A stretch of 64,000 nucleotides of DNA from Closterium sp. NIES-65 (Eukaryota; Streptophyta; Zygnematophyceae; Desmidiales; Closteriaceae). Position 1 is the stretch's first letter; every line of letters begins with the position of its first letter. A program made the translations under genes and the position numbers. The stretch spans positions 372,001 to 436,000 of the forward strand of contig CANXME010000095.1 of NCBI GenBank assembly GCA_948144175.1, given 5' to 3'. The notes below the pieces were generated by a model. The model saw only the letters and a list, made by a program, of their open reading frames with translations, did not search any database and had not been told where the DNA came from. Positions 31,200-41,340 of the stretch are shown here, one piece after another.

Positions 31200-32687
31200 G
31201 GGCACAAGGCCTAACAAAGTGCATTAACGCTGATGATCACCAGACGGAAGTGCCTTGGTGAATATATCAGCAGTGTTGGCCTGAGTGGCCACGTGAGCAA
31301 GACGAAGCTGACCACGCTGCTGCAACTCTCGAGCCAGGAAGTAACGGAGAGCGATGTGCTTCGTTCTGTGCTCCAGTCTGTGCTCCTGACACAAGGCAAT
31401 GGCGGCCTTGTTGTCGACGTACAGCACTGGAGGAGAACGAGGCCGCTCTCCCAAGTCGGTCAGTAGGTAGGTGAGCCAGCGTAACTCCTGTGCAGCCATG
31501 GCTGTCGCGTAGATCTCAGCCTCACAACTGGAGCTGAGAACTGAAGACGAGCATGTAGAACGCCAAGAAACTAAACCAGAGCCAATGCTGAAGGTGTAAC
31601 ACTTTGAGAACCGCTGCGTAGCCTGGTCGTCAACCCAAGAAGCGTCCGAGTGTCCAGTGAGGACAACTGGGCTCCGCCCTCCAAGCACGAGCCCCATGCG
31701 CGATGTACTGCACAAGTAGCAAAGTACCCTCTTAGCAGCATCCATGTGCACCTTTTGGTGCCGACCAGGAGCCACGTAGCGAGCCAGAAGGCCAAGAGGG
31801 TACGCAAGGTCAGGTCGAGTGCAGGTCATCAGGTACATGAGGCAGCCCACTAGCTCTGGGTATGGGCCACTCGGTTCTACGGACTCGTCCAAAGGTGGAG
31901 CTGATAGCGAGTGGCCTGTAGCCAGAAGAGTGTGCTGTGGCGAGGACCAGGTGAAGCCGAGGCGCTGAAGGACCTGCTGCACCATGTGTGACTGAGTCAG
32001 TGTGATGGTGCGGCGTGCTGTGTCCCGGGTGATCTGCAAGCCAAGGTAGCTGCGCAGCTCACCCAGGTTTGTGCACGTGTGTCTCTTCTGCAGCTCCGAC
32101 TTCACCAGGGCGAGAGCCTCAGTGTCAGTAGTGCCAAAGACCAAGTCGTCGACGTACACGAGGATGTAGAACGGCGGAAGTGAAGTGTCGGTGCACAGAA
32201 ACAGCGACGGGTCAGCAGTAGAAGGCGCGAACCCAAGAGCCGCAAGTGTCGTCCTCAGTGTGTCGTGCCACACGCAAGGCACCTGGTGGAGACCATGGAC
32301 CGGCCGCCGGAGGCTCCACTAGGTACCAGGAGGGAATGACCTAGTGAAGCCAGGCGGGCGGCGCAGCCAGATCTCATCGTGCAGGCTGCCCTGTAAGAAA
32401 GCCGTGCTGAAGTCAAGAGAGTGAAGCTTGTAGTCACGCTGAGCAGCAACGTGCAGCAGCACTCGGAGAGTGGTCATCTTTGGGGTGAGGGAGAAGGTCT
32501 GGAAGAAGTCAACTCCCTCTCGCTGACTGAAACCTCGAGCAACGTAATGAGCCTTGAAGATAGGCGGAGAACCTGGCGGCCGCTTCACCCTGAAAATCCA
32601 TATGCCATCGACGATGTTCACCCCAAGAGGGGGAACCTCGTCAACGTAAGTGCCTGTGGACTTCCAGGATGCCATCTCTGCATCCAT
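31200..32687 (-). pseudogene. Copy F reverse transcriptase and RNase H
   Basis: RT begins at about 32687 (MDAEMASWKSTGTYVDEVPP, IFRVKRPPGSPPIFKAHYVARGF, LDFSTAFLQGSLHDEIWLRRPPGF). A stop and small deletion at about 32320-32285 interrupt it. It resumes at 32282 with WHDTLRTTLAALGF, YVDDLVFG, CTRPDLAYPLG, then RNase H (HSDASWVDDQATQ, SSCEAEIYATAMAAQELRWL, YVDNKAAIALC, ANTADIFTKAL), ending near 31224. The second part is an open frame of over 350 codons, so decay is limited. Confidence 0.88.
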
Positions 32688-34356
32688 GGCTGTCTGCCGC
32701 TAAGAGGAGTACTCACCCGCGACCGCCTCAGCGTAAGAGCGCGGGGTCGGGATGTCTGGAGCATCCGGGTCTCCCTCTGGGGCAAGCAGCATGGACACGA
32801 GATGAGGCGCAGCGGCTGCAAGACACTCAAGGTCCTCCTGCCTTTCCTCAAGGACGTCCTGTGCGAAGAGCACACTCACCCCCGACTGACGGAAGACAGA
32901 TAGACTCAGACTCAGCAACAAGACTAGTGGCGTAGTCTAGACGACATGCAGCACCAAAGTCAACAAGCTCAGCAACGAAGGCAGACGCAGCAGCAGACTC
33001 AAACGACGGGTCAGTGATAACAAGTGGCTAGCAGACGCGTGACAGTAGGGTGCTCAGCACGAAAACTGGTGAGACTCAGGGTCAGCAACGACAGGCAGAG
33101 AAGACGCAGAAGGAGACAGCAGTAGAATATGCTGCGGAGCAGAAGACGGGGAACGTGGAGCCATGAGGTGTGTGCCGGGGACAGCCGGCGGACGCGGACG
33201 AGGAACACGACGACCAGTGTGGATAGGCGAGACGGGACGCGACGCAAGCTCACGACGCTCAGCAAGACCTGCTGGCTGCTCAGTGTAAGGAGAAGGAGCA
33301 GGTAGCGGCGATCCAAGTTGTAATGGAAGACCAGTAGACGACGGGAGGCTAAGAACCTGGCGAAGCACGGAGTCAGGCGGTGGCAGAGACGACGGAGACG
33401 ACGGAGCAAAGAACAGTCGTGGCTGCGCAGCGCCACCAGCACCAGCAGCTCCAGCACCACTAGCAGCTCCAGCACCTCCAGCAGCTCCAGAGCCTCCAGC
33501 TCCAGCTTCTCGAGCGCCAGCACCACCAACAGCTCCAACACCTCCAGTACCAGTGTGACTAGCAGCTCCAGATCCTCCAGCGCCAGCACCTCCAGTACCA
33601 GCGTCACCAGCAGCCCCAGAACCTCCAGCGCCAGCACCTCCAGTACCAGCGTCACCAGCAGCTCCAGAACCTCCAGCTCCAGCACCTCTCGTACCAGCAT
33701 CACCAGCAGCAGTACCCCCAGAACCGACACCTCCAGCCCTAGGGTCTCTAGCCGCGGCACCCCTAGGCTCAGCACCGCCAGCCCCAGCAGCTCTAGTACC
33801 TCCAGTACGAGCACCTCCGGAACCAGCGACTCCAGCACCTCCTGTAGACAAAGTACCAGCACCACTCCCAGCTACAGAGCCCCGAGCTCCAGCAGTGCGA
33901 CCCTGACGTGACGGCTAGCGTACCACTCGTGCAGCTGCTGAGGGGAGAGAGGCGCACGCGGACGAAGACGGCCTCTCCAAGGAGACCGCGCACTAGCAGT
34001 CTCAGTACCCTCAGGCGCCGCACCCCCAGACTCAGGCTCAGCACCCCCAAATGCCGCACCCCCAGGCGTAGTACCTCCAGCCTCCTCACGCTCAGGCTCA
34101 GCACCCCCAGGCTCCGTACCCCCAGGCTCAGCACCCCCAGGCTCCTCACACACAGGCTCCGCACCCCTAGGCTCAGCACCCCCAGGCTCCTAACGCTCAG
34201 GCTCTGCACCCCCAGACTCAGCACCCCCAGAGACAACACCCCGAGCAGGACCACCCCCAGCAGGACCTGAGTCACCAGTGACCTCAACAGGCGCAGGCAC
34301 GGGAGGGTCTACCTGAGAAACACCTGAAGGAGCAGGACCTGGCGCGGGGAGAGGGT
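32688..34356 (-). pseudogene. Copy F integrase-RT linker, low complexity
   Basis: Translates to Gly/Ala/Ser/Glu-rich tandem repeats (PGGAEPGG, AGGSGAAGDAGTGGAG) from GGTGCTGGAGC-type DNA repeats at about 33430-33870 and GGGGGTGCTGAGCCT-type repeats at about 34010-34230. The conserved SDESxR/PARPRLFF and STVTRLLAT segments also occur in copies D, E and I. Several frame changes. The same linker in the other copies shows it is part of the polyprotein rather than a separate gene. Confidence 0.75.
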
Positions 34357-35338
34357 CTACCTGGGGAGGACCTGGAGCGAGAAAGAGCGGCGGGGGGGGG
34401 GGGGGGGGGGGGGGAGGGGTAGTGCGGTAGGGAAAGAGACGGTAAAAGGGGACTGACTCGTCAAAGGTGACGTCCTGAGACGGAAAGACATGGCGCGAGG
34501 CGTGGTCGTAAAACTGCCAGCTAGGCGCATCAGGGACAAAGCCAAGGAAGACGCAGGGAATGGCGCGAGGGGAGAGCATGTCCGCAGTGGTGTCGCGGAC
34601 AAAGGCACGGGCACCCCAGACTCGGAAACGCGACGCATCGCCAACCTCCCCCGTCTAGCGCAGTGTGGGCGAAGTCTCCGGCACGGAGACACGGGGCCAG
34701 AGGTTGAGCTGATGCGCGGCGTACCGGACCAAAAACGGCCACTGAAAATGGGGGGCAGCCGCATGGATCATGGAGGTACGAGCGACCTCCATGACTAAGC
34801 CAATGCGACGCTCAGCAACCTCATTCTGCTACAGAGAGGCCGGAAGCGTGAACGTCTGGCGGATGCCGTGCTCCTCACAGTAGGCTCGCAAGAGGTCGGA
34901 GGTAAAATCACCACCTCTGTCGGAGTGCAGACGCAGGACAGGAAAGTCCGAGTGGAACCGCTCGCGGAGCTGGAGACGAACAGCGCAGATCCAAGGGATC
35001 AAAACATCAGGAACCTCCCCCTTACGCTGCAAGGGGAAGACTGTGGTGTAATGCGTGTAGTCATCGACTACCAGCAGGAAGTACTGCTCATGGCCCTGTT
35101 CACGGACGCGGGCTGGGCCCCACACGTCCAGGTGGAGAGTCTGCAGTGGAGCCTCTGTGGGAGGGAACGAGGAGGAGTGAGGAGCGGCGCGCTGCCGCCC
35201 CTCAACGCAATGAATGCAGGGCGGCGCAGGCGAGGGAGGGAGGGAGGGCAGAGACCATGGAAGACCAGATACCAGGCGGTGAGAGTGCATGCCACGAAGG
35301 CGAGGCAGGGAGGGGTGACCAAGGCGGTGGTGCCACAA
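34357..35338 (-). pseudogene. Copy F pre-integrase and integrase
   Basis: GAG pre-integrase motif MWHHRLGHPSLPRLRGMHSH with C..C (IHCVEG), then the integrase core HLDVWGPARVREQGHEQYFLLVVDDYTHYTTVFPL (first Asp), LRLHSDRGGDFTSDLLRAY (second Asp) and, after a stop at about 34829, the region with the conserved Glu. Downstream FYDHASRHVFPSQDVTFDESV is recognisable. A 23-base G run at 34392-34414 codes a Pro tract in the linker. Confidence 0.85.
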
Positions 35339-35383
35339 GAGAGTCTGGTGCGACAGGCTGCGACACTCACACTGGGTAGCTAC

Positions 35384-37234
35384 CTAAGCGGACGCGTACA
35401 GCTGAGGAGACAAAGGGGTGGAGCGCGACGCAGTGGTGAGGGTGTATAGACTGGACCCAGGCACACGTGTAAACGTGGCCAGGTGATGGCCGGTCCTGGA
35501 GCACGTGCAGATCGCCACACGCTGTCCTCCAGGAGTAAAGGTGTCAACCCAGTGATCCTGAAGGACGGCATTGCTCATTAAGTTCGTAGAGAATGAGGGG
35601 AGGTGGAGACCAGACAGCTCACTAGACGGGACCGCCGGACACAGAAGTACAGTGGAAGACCGTGCAAGCACTGGGCCCCCAGATGGGTCAGCCAGTGAGA
35701 CAGGGACAGGGGCAGGAAGGGGAGTGACTGTGGTGCTGTCGCGAAAGAAACAGCAGGAAGCACCAGAATCAAGTGTAAAGGTGTGCAAGGCCTGTGCGGA
35801 CGCAGTACTAGGGAGAGCAGACTCACTAGCACCTAGAGCTGCAGGCGCTATACCTGGGGCTATACCGGGGTTAGGCGGCACACACAAGTAGCATTCACCC
35901 TCAGCACTAACTGTCAATGCATACATGGCAGCAAGAATAGCATCATAGTCAAGATCAAAGATAGGTACATCACGCCTAAGCAGGTCTGCCTAGTTGGGGA
36001 ACTCAGTAGCATCAGGAAACTTGACGCGCCAGGCGTCGCTAAGCCGAGCAAAGCAGCGGTACTCAGTGTGAAAGCCGGTGCACTGGCGACCAGCGCGGGG
36101 ACCTGTGCGAATGATATAGGGGCAGCGACCAGGACCCCCAGACGCCCCACGCCCGGCATACCAGTCAAGAAGCTGCTGGGAAGTGGGGGTCTGGCGCTGA
36201 CGATGATGCGGCTGCTGCTGCTGCTGCTGCCCGTGGCCACCACTGGTGTCACCCAAGCCCCCACCACCACCGCCACCACCACTCCCCCCTTTGCCACCAC
36301 CGCCGCCGCCACCGCCACTGCTCCCAGCACCACCACCGCCCCCACCACCACCTCCACCCCCACGACCACCCCCACCACCTCCACCTCCCCCGCCGCCTCC
36401 ACCACCGCCCCCTCCACCGCCACGTCCGCCACCCCTGCCACCCCTGGAGCCGCTGCGCTTCCCACTAGGAGCGGAAGCAGCTGCGACCTTCTCAGCACCA
36501 AGGAGGTCGACAGCAGCAGCTGCGGAGGCATAGGAGGGGGTAAGAGGGGAGGGGGAGCACCCCTCAAAGAGGGGAGTGCGAGGAGTACCTCGAGCAGCAC
36601 CTACAACGAGGATGTTCTTCTCTGCTGCTAGGAGGTGCTTCTCGAAGTCGGCGACAGTGAGAGTGGTAGGGTCTAGGGCTAGGAAGTGGTAGGTCCCTGA
36701 CGGAGCTAAGAGTCTCAGGAAGGCGGGTGATGAGGAAATAGAGAGTGAAGTACATCGGGGTGGGGGGGGGGGGTTCTCGGCGCAGAACTCGGCTGGAAGG
36801 GCGGCACGAAAGCGAGTGTCACTAGCGCGAAGGTGAGAAATGAGGTCCTCAGTAGTGGTAAACGAGGACAGGTCTGGGAACAGGTAGGGTAGCATGAGCC
36901 GACCTAGGGCTGCAGTGGCTGGGGAGGAGTAGTGCGCAACTACAGCGTCATACAGTGCCTTAGCAGTTTTGTGCTGGCTGAAATGCGCGCGCTCAGTGAT
37001 CGGCATATGGTTTCGAATAGCTAGGCGTGCAAGAGCATCGCGAGTCTACCACTGAGAGCGTTCGAGAGCGGTTGCATCATCAGCAGGAGCAACGGCAGTG
37101 CCAGACGCATAATCGAACAGTGAAACGCTGTCTTTGGCATCAGTCAGAAGAAACAGCAGGAGATCGTCTAGCCACGTGGTAAACTCTATCGGGCGACCGT
37201 CAGGCTCAAACGCGAGAACATTAAGTGTCGCCAT
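35384..37234 (-). pseudogene. Copy F gag and protease
   Basis: Gag starts at 37234 (MATLNVLAFEPDGRPIEFTTWLDDL); a stop follows at about 37046 and the frame continues (RAHFSQHKTAKALYDAVVAHYSS, LPYLFPDLSSFTTTEDLISHLR). Then comes a long poly-glycine stretch (about 36440-36250). A zinc-finger-like segment CPYIIRTGPRAGRQCTGFH..C follows, spaced C-x13-C-x3-H-x4-C (about 36125-36050). The protease motif FTLDSGASCCFFRDS is near 35770-35725. A TAG at 35988-35990 separates Gag from protease. Confidence 0.85.
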
Positions 37235-37870
37235 AATCGCAGTGCAGGCAAAGGCAATAGGCAAAGGCAGTAGGCAGCAGGCAGCAGACAAAGGGTGCGA
37301 GCAGCAAGGGCGGTGCGCAAAGCAGGCGCAGGCAGCTCAGGTAGCGCGTGGGGCAGCAGTAGGCCGCGCGCAGGCTGCAGAGGCAGGGCTCGAGCACGTA
37401 GGGCGGCGCGCGGCGTGGGCTGCGCGGCGCGGACGGCGCGTGGGGCGGCTGCGGGCCGCGCGCGCTGCGCGGGCTCGGCGCGGGCTGCGCAAGCGGTGCG
37501 TGGGGCAGCTGCGGGCCACGCACGTGCTGCGCGGGCTCGGCGTGGGCTGCGCAGGTGGTGCGCCGGGCAGCTGCAGACTGCGCGCGCGCTGTGCGGGCTC
37601 GACGCGGGCTGCGCGGGCGGTGCGAGGGGCGCGATGCGGCTGCTGAGGCGCGACGCGAGCAGGGAGGGCGTCGCACGGGGCAAAAGGGAGGGCAGCGCGT
37701 GTGAATCAGGTCTGCGTGCGCAAAGCAGCAGCAGAGAGCTCAGACAGCAGACAGCTTAGACAGAAGACATCAGGCAGACAGTGCGCGCAGTGCAGCACGT
37801 CCTAGGCACACTCACAGTCACATTCGTGGGGTAGCGATAGGTTGGCCCGAAAAAAAAAAAGAGACCTACT
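37235..37870 (-). repeat. Copy F leader, GC-rich tandem repeats
   Basis: Between PBS and gag. About 37370-37620 is built of imperfect GC-rich repeats (GCGCGGGCT, GTGCGTGGGGCAGCTGCGGGCC) of roughly 60-90 bp. No product is supported; the Arg/Ala frames are compositional. Confidence 0.7.
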
Positions 37871-38018
37871 GCTCTGATACCATGTCACAAGTCTAGGCAA
37901 GAATGGATTGCACCATGGAAGAGTTGGGTACAAGTATGAAACCCTAAACGGGGCTGTACCCCATATTGGCTACCCCACTACAGCCTAACCATATATATAT
38001 CATACATATAATTTGACA
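37871..38018 (-). repeat. 5' LTR and PBS of copy F
   Basis: LTR 37883-38018 reads TGTCAAATTAT to CTTGTGACA on the minus strand, followed by TGGTATCAGAGC, which is complementary to the plant initiator-Met tRNA 3' end. The LTR carries the shared core (GTAGTGGGGTA, GGGGTACAGCCCC, TTTAGGGTTTC, ACTTGTA). Confidence 0.9.
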
Positions 38019-38403
38019 GACTCCGCACATGTCCGTGTAGTAAGCAAAAATCTGACATGGCAATTTCTTCGTAAAAAAGTTGCCTGCTATCGAGGCTATT
38101 GGGCAGTAGGTGAGCTGGACTTTGCTCTTGTCGATCTAGCCTTTGATGAAGAAGGAACGGAGGGCAATGTGTTTCGTGCGGTTGATGAAGCTGGGCTTGT
38201 TCGCGATCTTGATCGCACTCTGATTGTCGCATAGTAACTTAAATGATCTGTTCATCGCCGTCTTTGTTTTCTGCAGGAGCTCCATCAGATAGAGACCTTC
38301 GCGAACTGCTGAGCTTGCTGCGATGAACTCAGCTTCGGCTGACAAAAAGGCGATGAGCTCTTGCTTCTGGGAGTTCCAAGAGATGGTTCCCGCAGGTTCG
38401 AGT
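38019..38403 (-). pseudogene. Fragment J: copia RNase H (split by copy E)
   Basis: Minus-strand frame AGTISWNSQKQELIAFLSAEAEFIAASS, then LLCDNQSAIKIANKP, INRTKHIALRSFFIK and, after a frame slip, VQLTYCPIASIAGNFFTKKL: a complete RNase H C-terminal half of a C/H-type copia. Its upstream residues SRTGFIFKLEPAG are on the other side of copy E (45003-45031), and the frame joins perfectly when E and one CGAGT are removed. Everything upstream of that was lost to element G, and downstream to copy F. Confidence 0.88.
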
Positions 38404-38537
38404 TGTCAGAACATTATAGCTTACTTATTTGTGTAGGCTATAGTGGGGTATCCCATAGGGGGTACAACCCAATTAGGGTTTCCTATTTGTACTCACTTCG
38501 TTCATAGTCATTCCATTCCCTCGTTCACTTATTCTCA
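38404..38537 (+). repeat. 5' LTR of copy E
   Basis: TGTCAGAACATT to TTATTCTCA, followed directly by TGGTATCGAGC, a one-insertion variant of the initiator-Met primer-binding site. Confidence 0.94.
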
Positions 38538-39505
38538 TGGTATCGAGCAGGTTCCCCTGTGGGAACTTTGCTTAGGGCCCACCACTTCGGAAAACGTTTT
38601 TTTCTGCCCTAGCGCCCTAGCGCCCACCCTTGCGCCCGCCCTAGCGCCCGCCCTAGCGCCCGCCCTAGCGCCACCCCTAACGCCCAAGCGCCCGGCGCCT
38701 GCCCTAGCGCCTGTGAGCCGCCCGCGGCCTGCCCGTGAGCCGCCGCCCGCGGCCTGCCCTAGCGCCCTAGCGCCCGACGCCTGCCCCAGCGCCCGTGAGC
38801 CGCCCGCGGCCTGCCCGTGAGCCGCCGCCCGCGGCCTGCTCTAGCGCCCGTGAGCCGCCCGCGGCCTGCCCTAGCGCCTGTGAGCCGCCCGCGGCCTGCC
38901 CTAGCGCCCGTGAGCCGCCCGCGGCCTACCCGTGAGCCGCCCGTGGCCTACTCGTCAGCCGCCGCCCGTGAGTCGCCGCCCGTGAGCCGCCCGCCCGCGC
39001 GCCGCCCGACCGTGCGCCGGCGCCGCCCGTGAGCCGCCCGCCCGTGCGCCACCAGCCCACCCGTGAGCCGCTGGCGCCGCCCGTGCACCGCCCGTCCATG
39101 AGCCGCCCGCCCGTGCGCCGCCCGCCCGCGAGCCACCCACCCGCTCGTGCACCGCCCGTGCACAGCCCGCGAGCCGCCCCAGCCGCCCGTGCAGCCACCC
39201 GTGAGCCGCCCCAGCCGCCCGTCAGCCGCCCGCACGCCGCCCCTGACCCGCCCCGGCCGCTCGTGCAGTCACCCGTGCGCTGCCCGCGAGACGCCCGCGC
39301 CGCCCGAGCCGCCCGAGCCGCCCGAGCCGCCCGAGCCGCCCGAACCGCCCGAGCCGCCCGAGCCGCCCGAGCAACCTGAGGTGACGAGCTCCTGCTCCTA
39401 TGGGGCTGCTGCTGCTCCTGGACCGGCGCAGCCGTTGTGCTGCCGTGTTGCTGTACTACTGAGCTACCCGACTCTTCCTGCTCGGTGAGACTGTCAGCTG
39501 CTATA
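38538..39505 (+). repeat. Copy E leader, GC-rich tandem repeats
   Basis: Leader of almost 1 kb. CGCCCTAGCGCCCGTGAGCCGCC-type repeats cover about 38610-39290, and a 9-mer GAGCCGCCC tandem covers about 39303-39371. The Pro/Arg/Ala open frames on both strands reflect composition. The equivalent leaders of F, G and I are also GC-rich but have different repeat units. Confidence 0.75.
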
Positions 39506-41340
39506 ATGGCCACCCCCACTGTCCTGGCTTTTGATGCTGAGGGTCGCGCCATTGACTTTGCAGTCTGGGTCGAGGACCTGCAGCTGTACTTACTGTGCGA
39601 TGCGATAGATGAGGTTTCTCTCTTTGACTTTGTCTCTGGCGCTGTCCCTGCCCCTCCTGCTGATGCTGACCCCACTGTTCGCTCCAAGTGGGCCACACGC
39701 GATGCTTGCTGCACGTCTTGCTGTGCGTCGCCACCTCCCTTCCTACGAGCGTGCGCACTTTAGCCAGTGCAAGACCGCTCAGGCCTTGTACGACGCTGTA
39801 GTTGCGCGCTACTCCTCCCCTTCCTCTGCTACGCTGAGCCGCCTCATGCTACCGTTACCTCTTCCCTGACCTCGCTGCCTTTCCCACAGTCGCTGACCTC
39901 TTTACCCACCTCCGAGCTAGTGACACTCGCTACCGCGCTGCGCTTCCTGCTGACTTCCGCGCCGCAAACCCTCCTCCCATGTACATCACTCTCTACTTTC
40001 TAGTCACCCGTCTCCCTGAGTCCCTTCGTGCCGTTAGGGACCAGATTCTCTCTGTCTGTCCCACCACCCTAACTGTCGACCTCCTTGAGAAGTCCCTGCT
40101 AGCGGCTGAGAAGAGTATAGTCGCTGTAGGGGCCTCTCGTGGTGACCCTCGCACCCCCATCTTTGAGGGGTGTTCTCCCTCCCCCTTGTTACCCTCTGTC
40201 GCCTCTGCTGCTGCGGCCCACCTCGTTGGTTTAGAGTCGGTCGGTGCGGCGTCTGCCCCCAGCGGTAGGCGCCGCTCTAGCAGGGGCAAGGGGGGCAAGG
40301 GAGCGGGTGGAGCTAACGGGGGCGGTGGCGGAGGAGGTGGGGGCGGCGGGGGGAGTGGGGGTGGCGGTGGAGGTGGTGGCGGGAGTGGAGGTACTGGTGG
40401 CGGCAGTGGAGGCGGAGGCGGCGGCGGAGGTGGTGGCGGAGGTGGCGGTGGGAGCGGCGGGGGCGAGGGTGGCGGTGGCGGCGGTGGCGGCGGAGGCGGG
40501 GGTGGCGGTGGTGGAGGTGGTCGGAGTGGCTCGTCCCAGCGGAGCAGCACTGGGGGTGGTCAGCGCCAGCAGCAGCAGCAGCAGCGCTCTCAAGACGTCC
40601 CCACCCCTCAGCAGCTCCGTGAGTGGTACTCGCAGCGTCAGCGTGGTGGGGCGTTCGGTCCCTGCACCTACGTCCTTCGCATTGGCGACCGCGCAGGTGA
40701 GCAGTGTGGGGGCCCCCACACCGCCCGCCGTTGCTTTGCCCGCTTGACCGACGCTTGGCGCCAGCAGTTTCCGGAGGCCTCTGAGATCCCCCGCTGGGGA
40801 GAGCTGTCTAGGGCTGGTGTAGCTATCTTTGATCTTGACTTTGATGCTATCCTTGCTGCCATGTATGCTATGACTGTTAGTGATGAGGGTGACTATTACC
40901 GGTGTTTCCCACCCGACCCGGGCATTGGTACTGCTGCGTCAGGTGCCAGTGAGGCTGCTGCTCTAGGTGCCAGTGCGTCTGTGCTCTCAGGTACTCGTGA
41001 GTCTGCACTCTCTGGTACTGTGTCGGCTTCGACCTCTCACACCTTCACCCTTGACTCTCGGGCGTCTCGCTCCTTCTTTCGGGACCGCACCACTCTCACG
41101 CCGCTTAGTCGGCCGGTTGCGGTGTCCCTGGCTGACCCCTCTGGGGGTCCTGTCCTGTCTCGTTTCTCCACAGTCCTCCCGTGTCCGGCGGCTCCCTCTG
41201 GCACCCTGACTGGTCTCTACCTCCCCTCGTTCTCTACGAACCTGGTGAGTGGTGCTGACCTACAGGGATGTGGGTGTCCACCAGTTCACTCCTGCTCGTC
41301 AGCGGGTGACACACTGCACAAAGGCTAGCACAGGTCGCCA
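39506..41340 (+). pseudogene. Copy E gag and protease
   Basis: Gag start at 39506 (MATPTVLAFDAEGRAIDFAVWVEDL). Frameshifts between about 39690 and 39980 break the Gag middle (YERAHFSQCKTAQALYDAV, LPSY). From 39979 the frame is open: LVTRLPESLRAVRDQIL, a poly-glycine tract of about 100 residues (about 40310-40530), the finger CTYVLRIGDRAGEQC..H....C (about 40664-40735) and FARLTDAWRQQFPEA. The protease motif reads LDSRASRSFFRD near 41050, with Arg in place of the active-site Gly of DSG. Gag is broken, so this copy could not package itself. Confidence 0.87.

Larger units (their letters stand above)
30882..38018 (-). mobile_element. Copy F: copia element of family 1, minus strand
   Basis: Full 5' LTR at 37883-38018 (136 bp), with the primer-binding site TGGTATCAGAGC on the minus strand (37871-37882). 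The 3' LTR is cut to its first 74 bp (30882-30955), next to the purine tract CCCTATGGGGATG. Internal order: GC-rich leader, gag, protease, integrase, Gly/Ala-rich linker, RT, RNase H, all with stops and frameshifts. No target duplication remains. It abuts the RNase H fragment J at 38019. Confidence 0.9.

Noticed and set aside
37134..37759. Ala/Arg-rich frames in the copy F leader
   Set aside because: Same compositional effect; located between PBS and gag of a retrotransposon.
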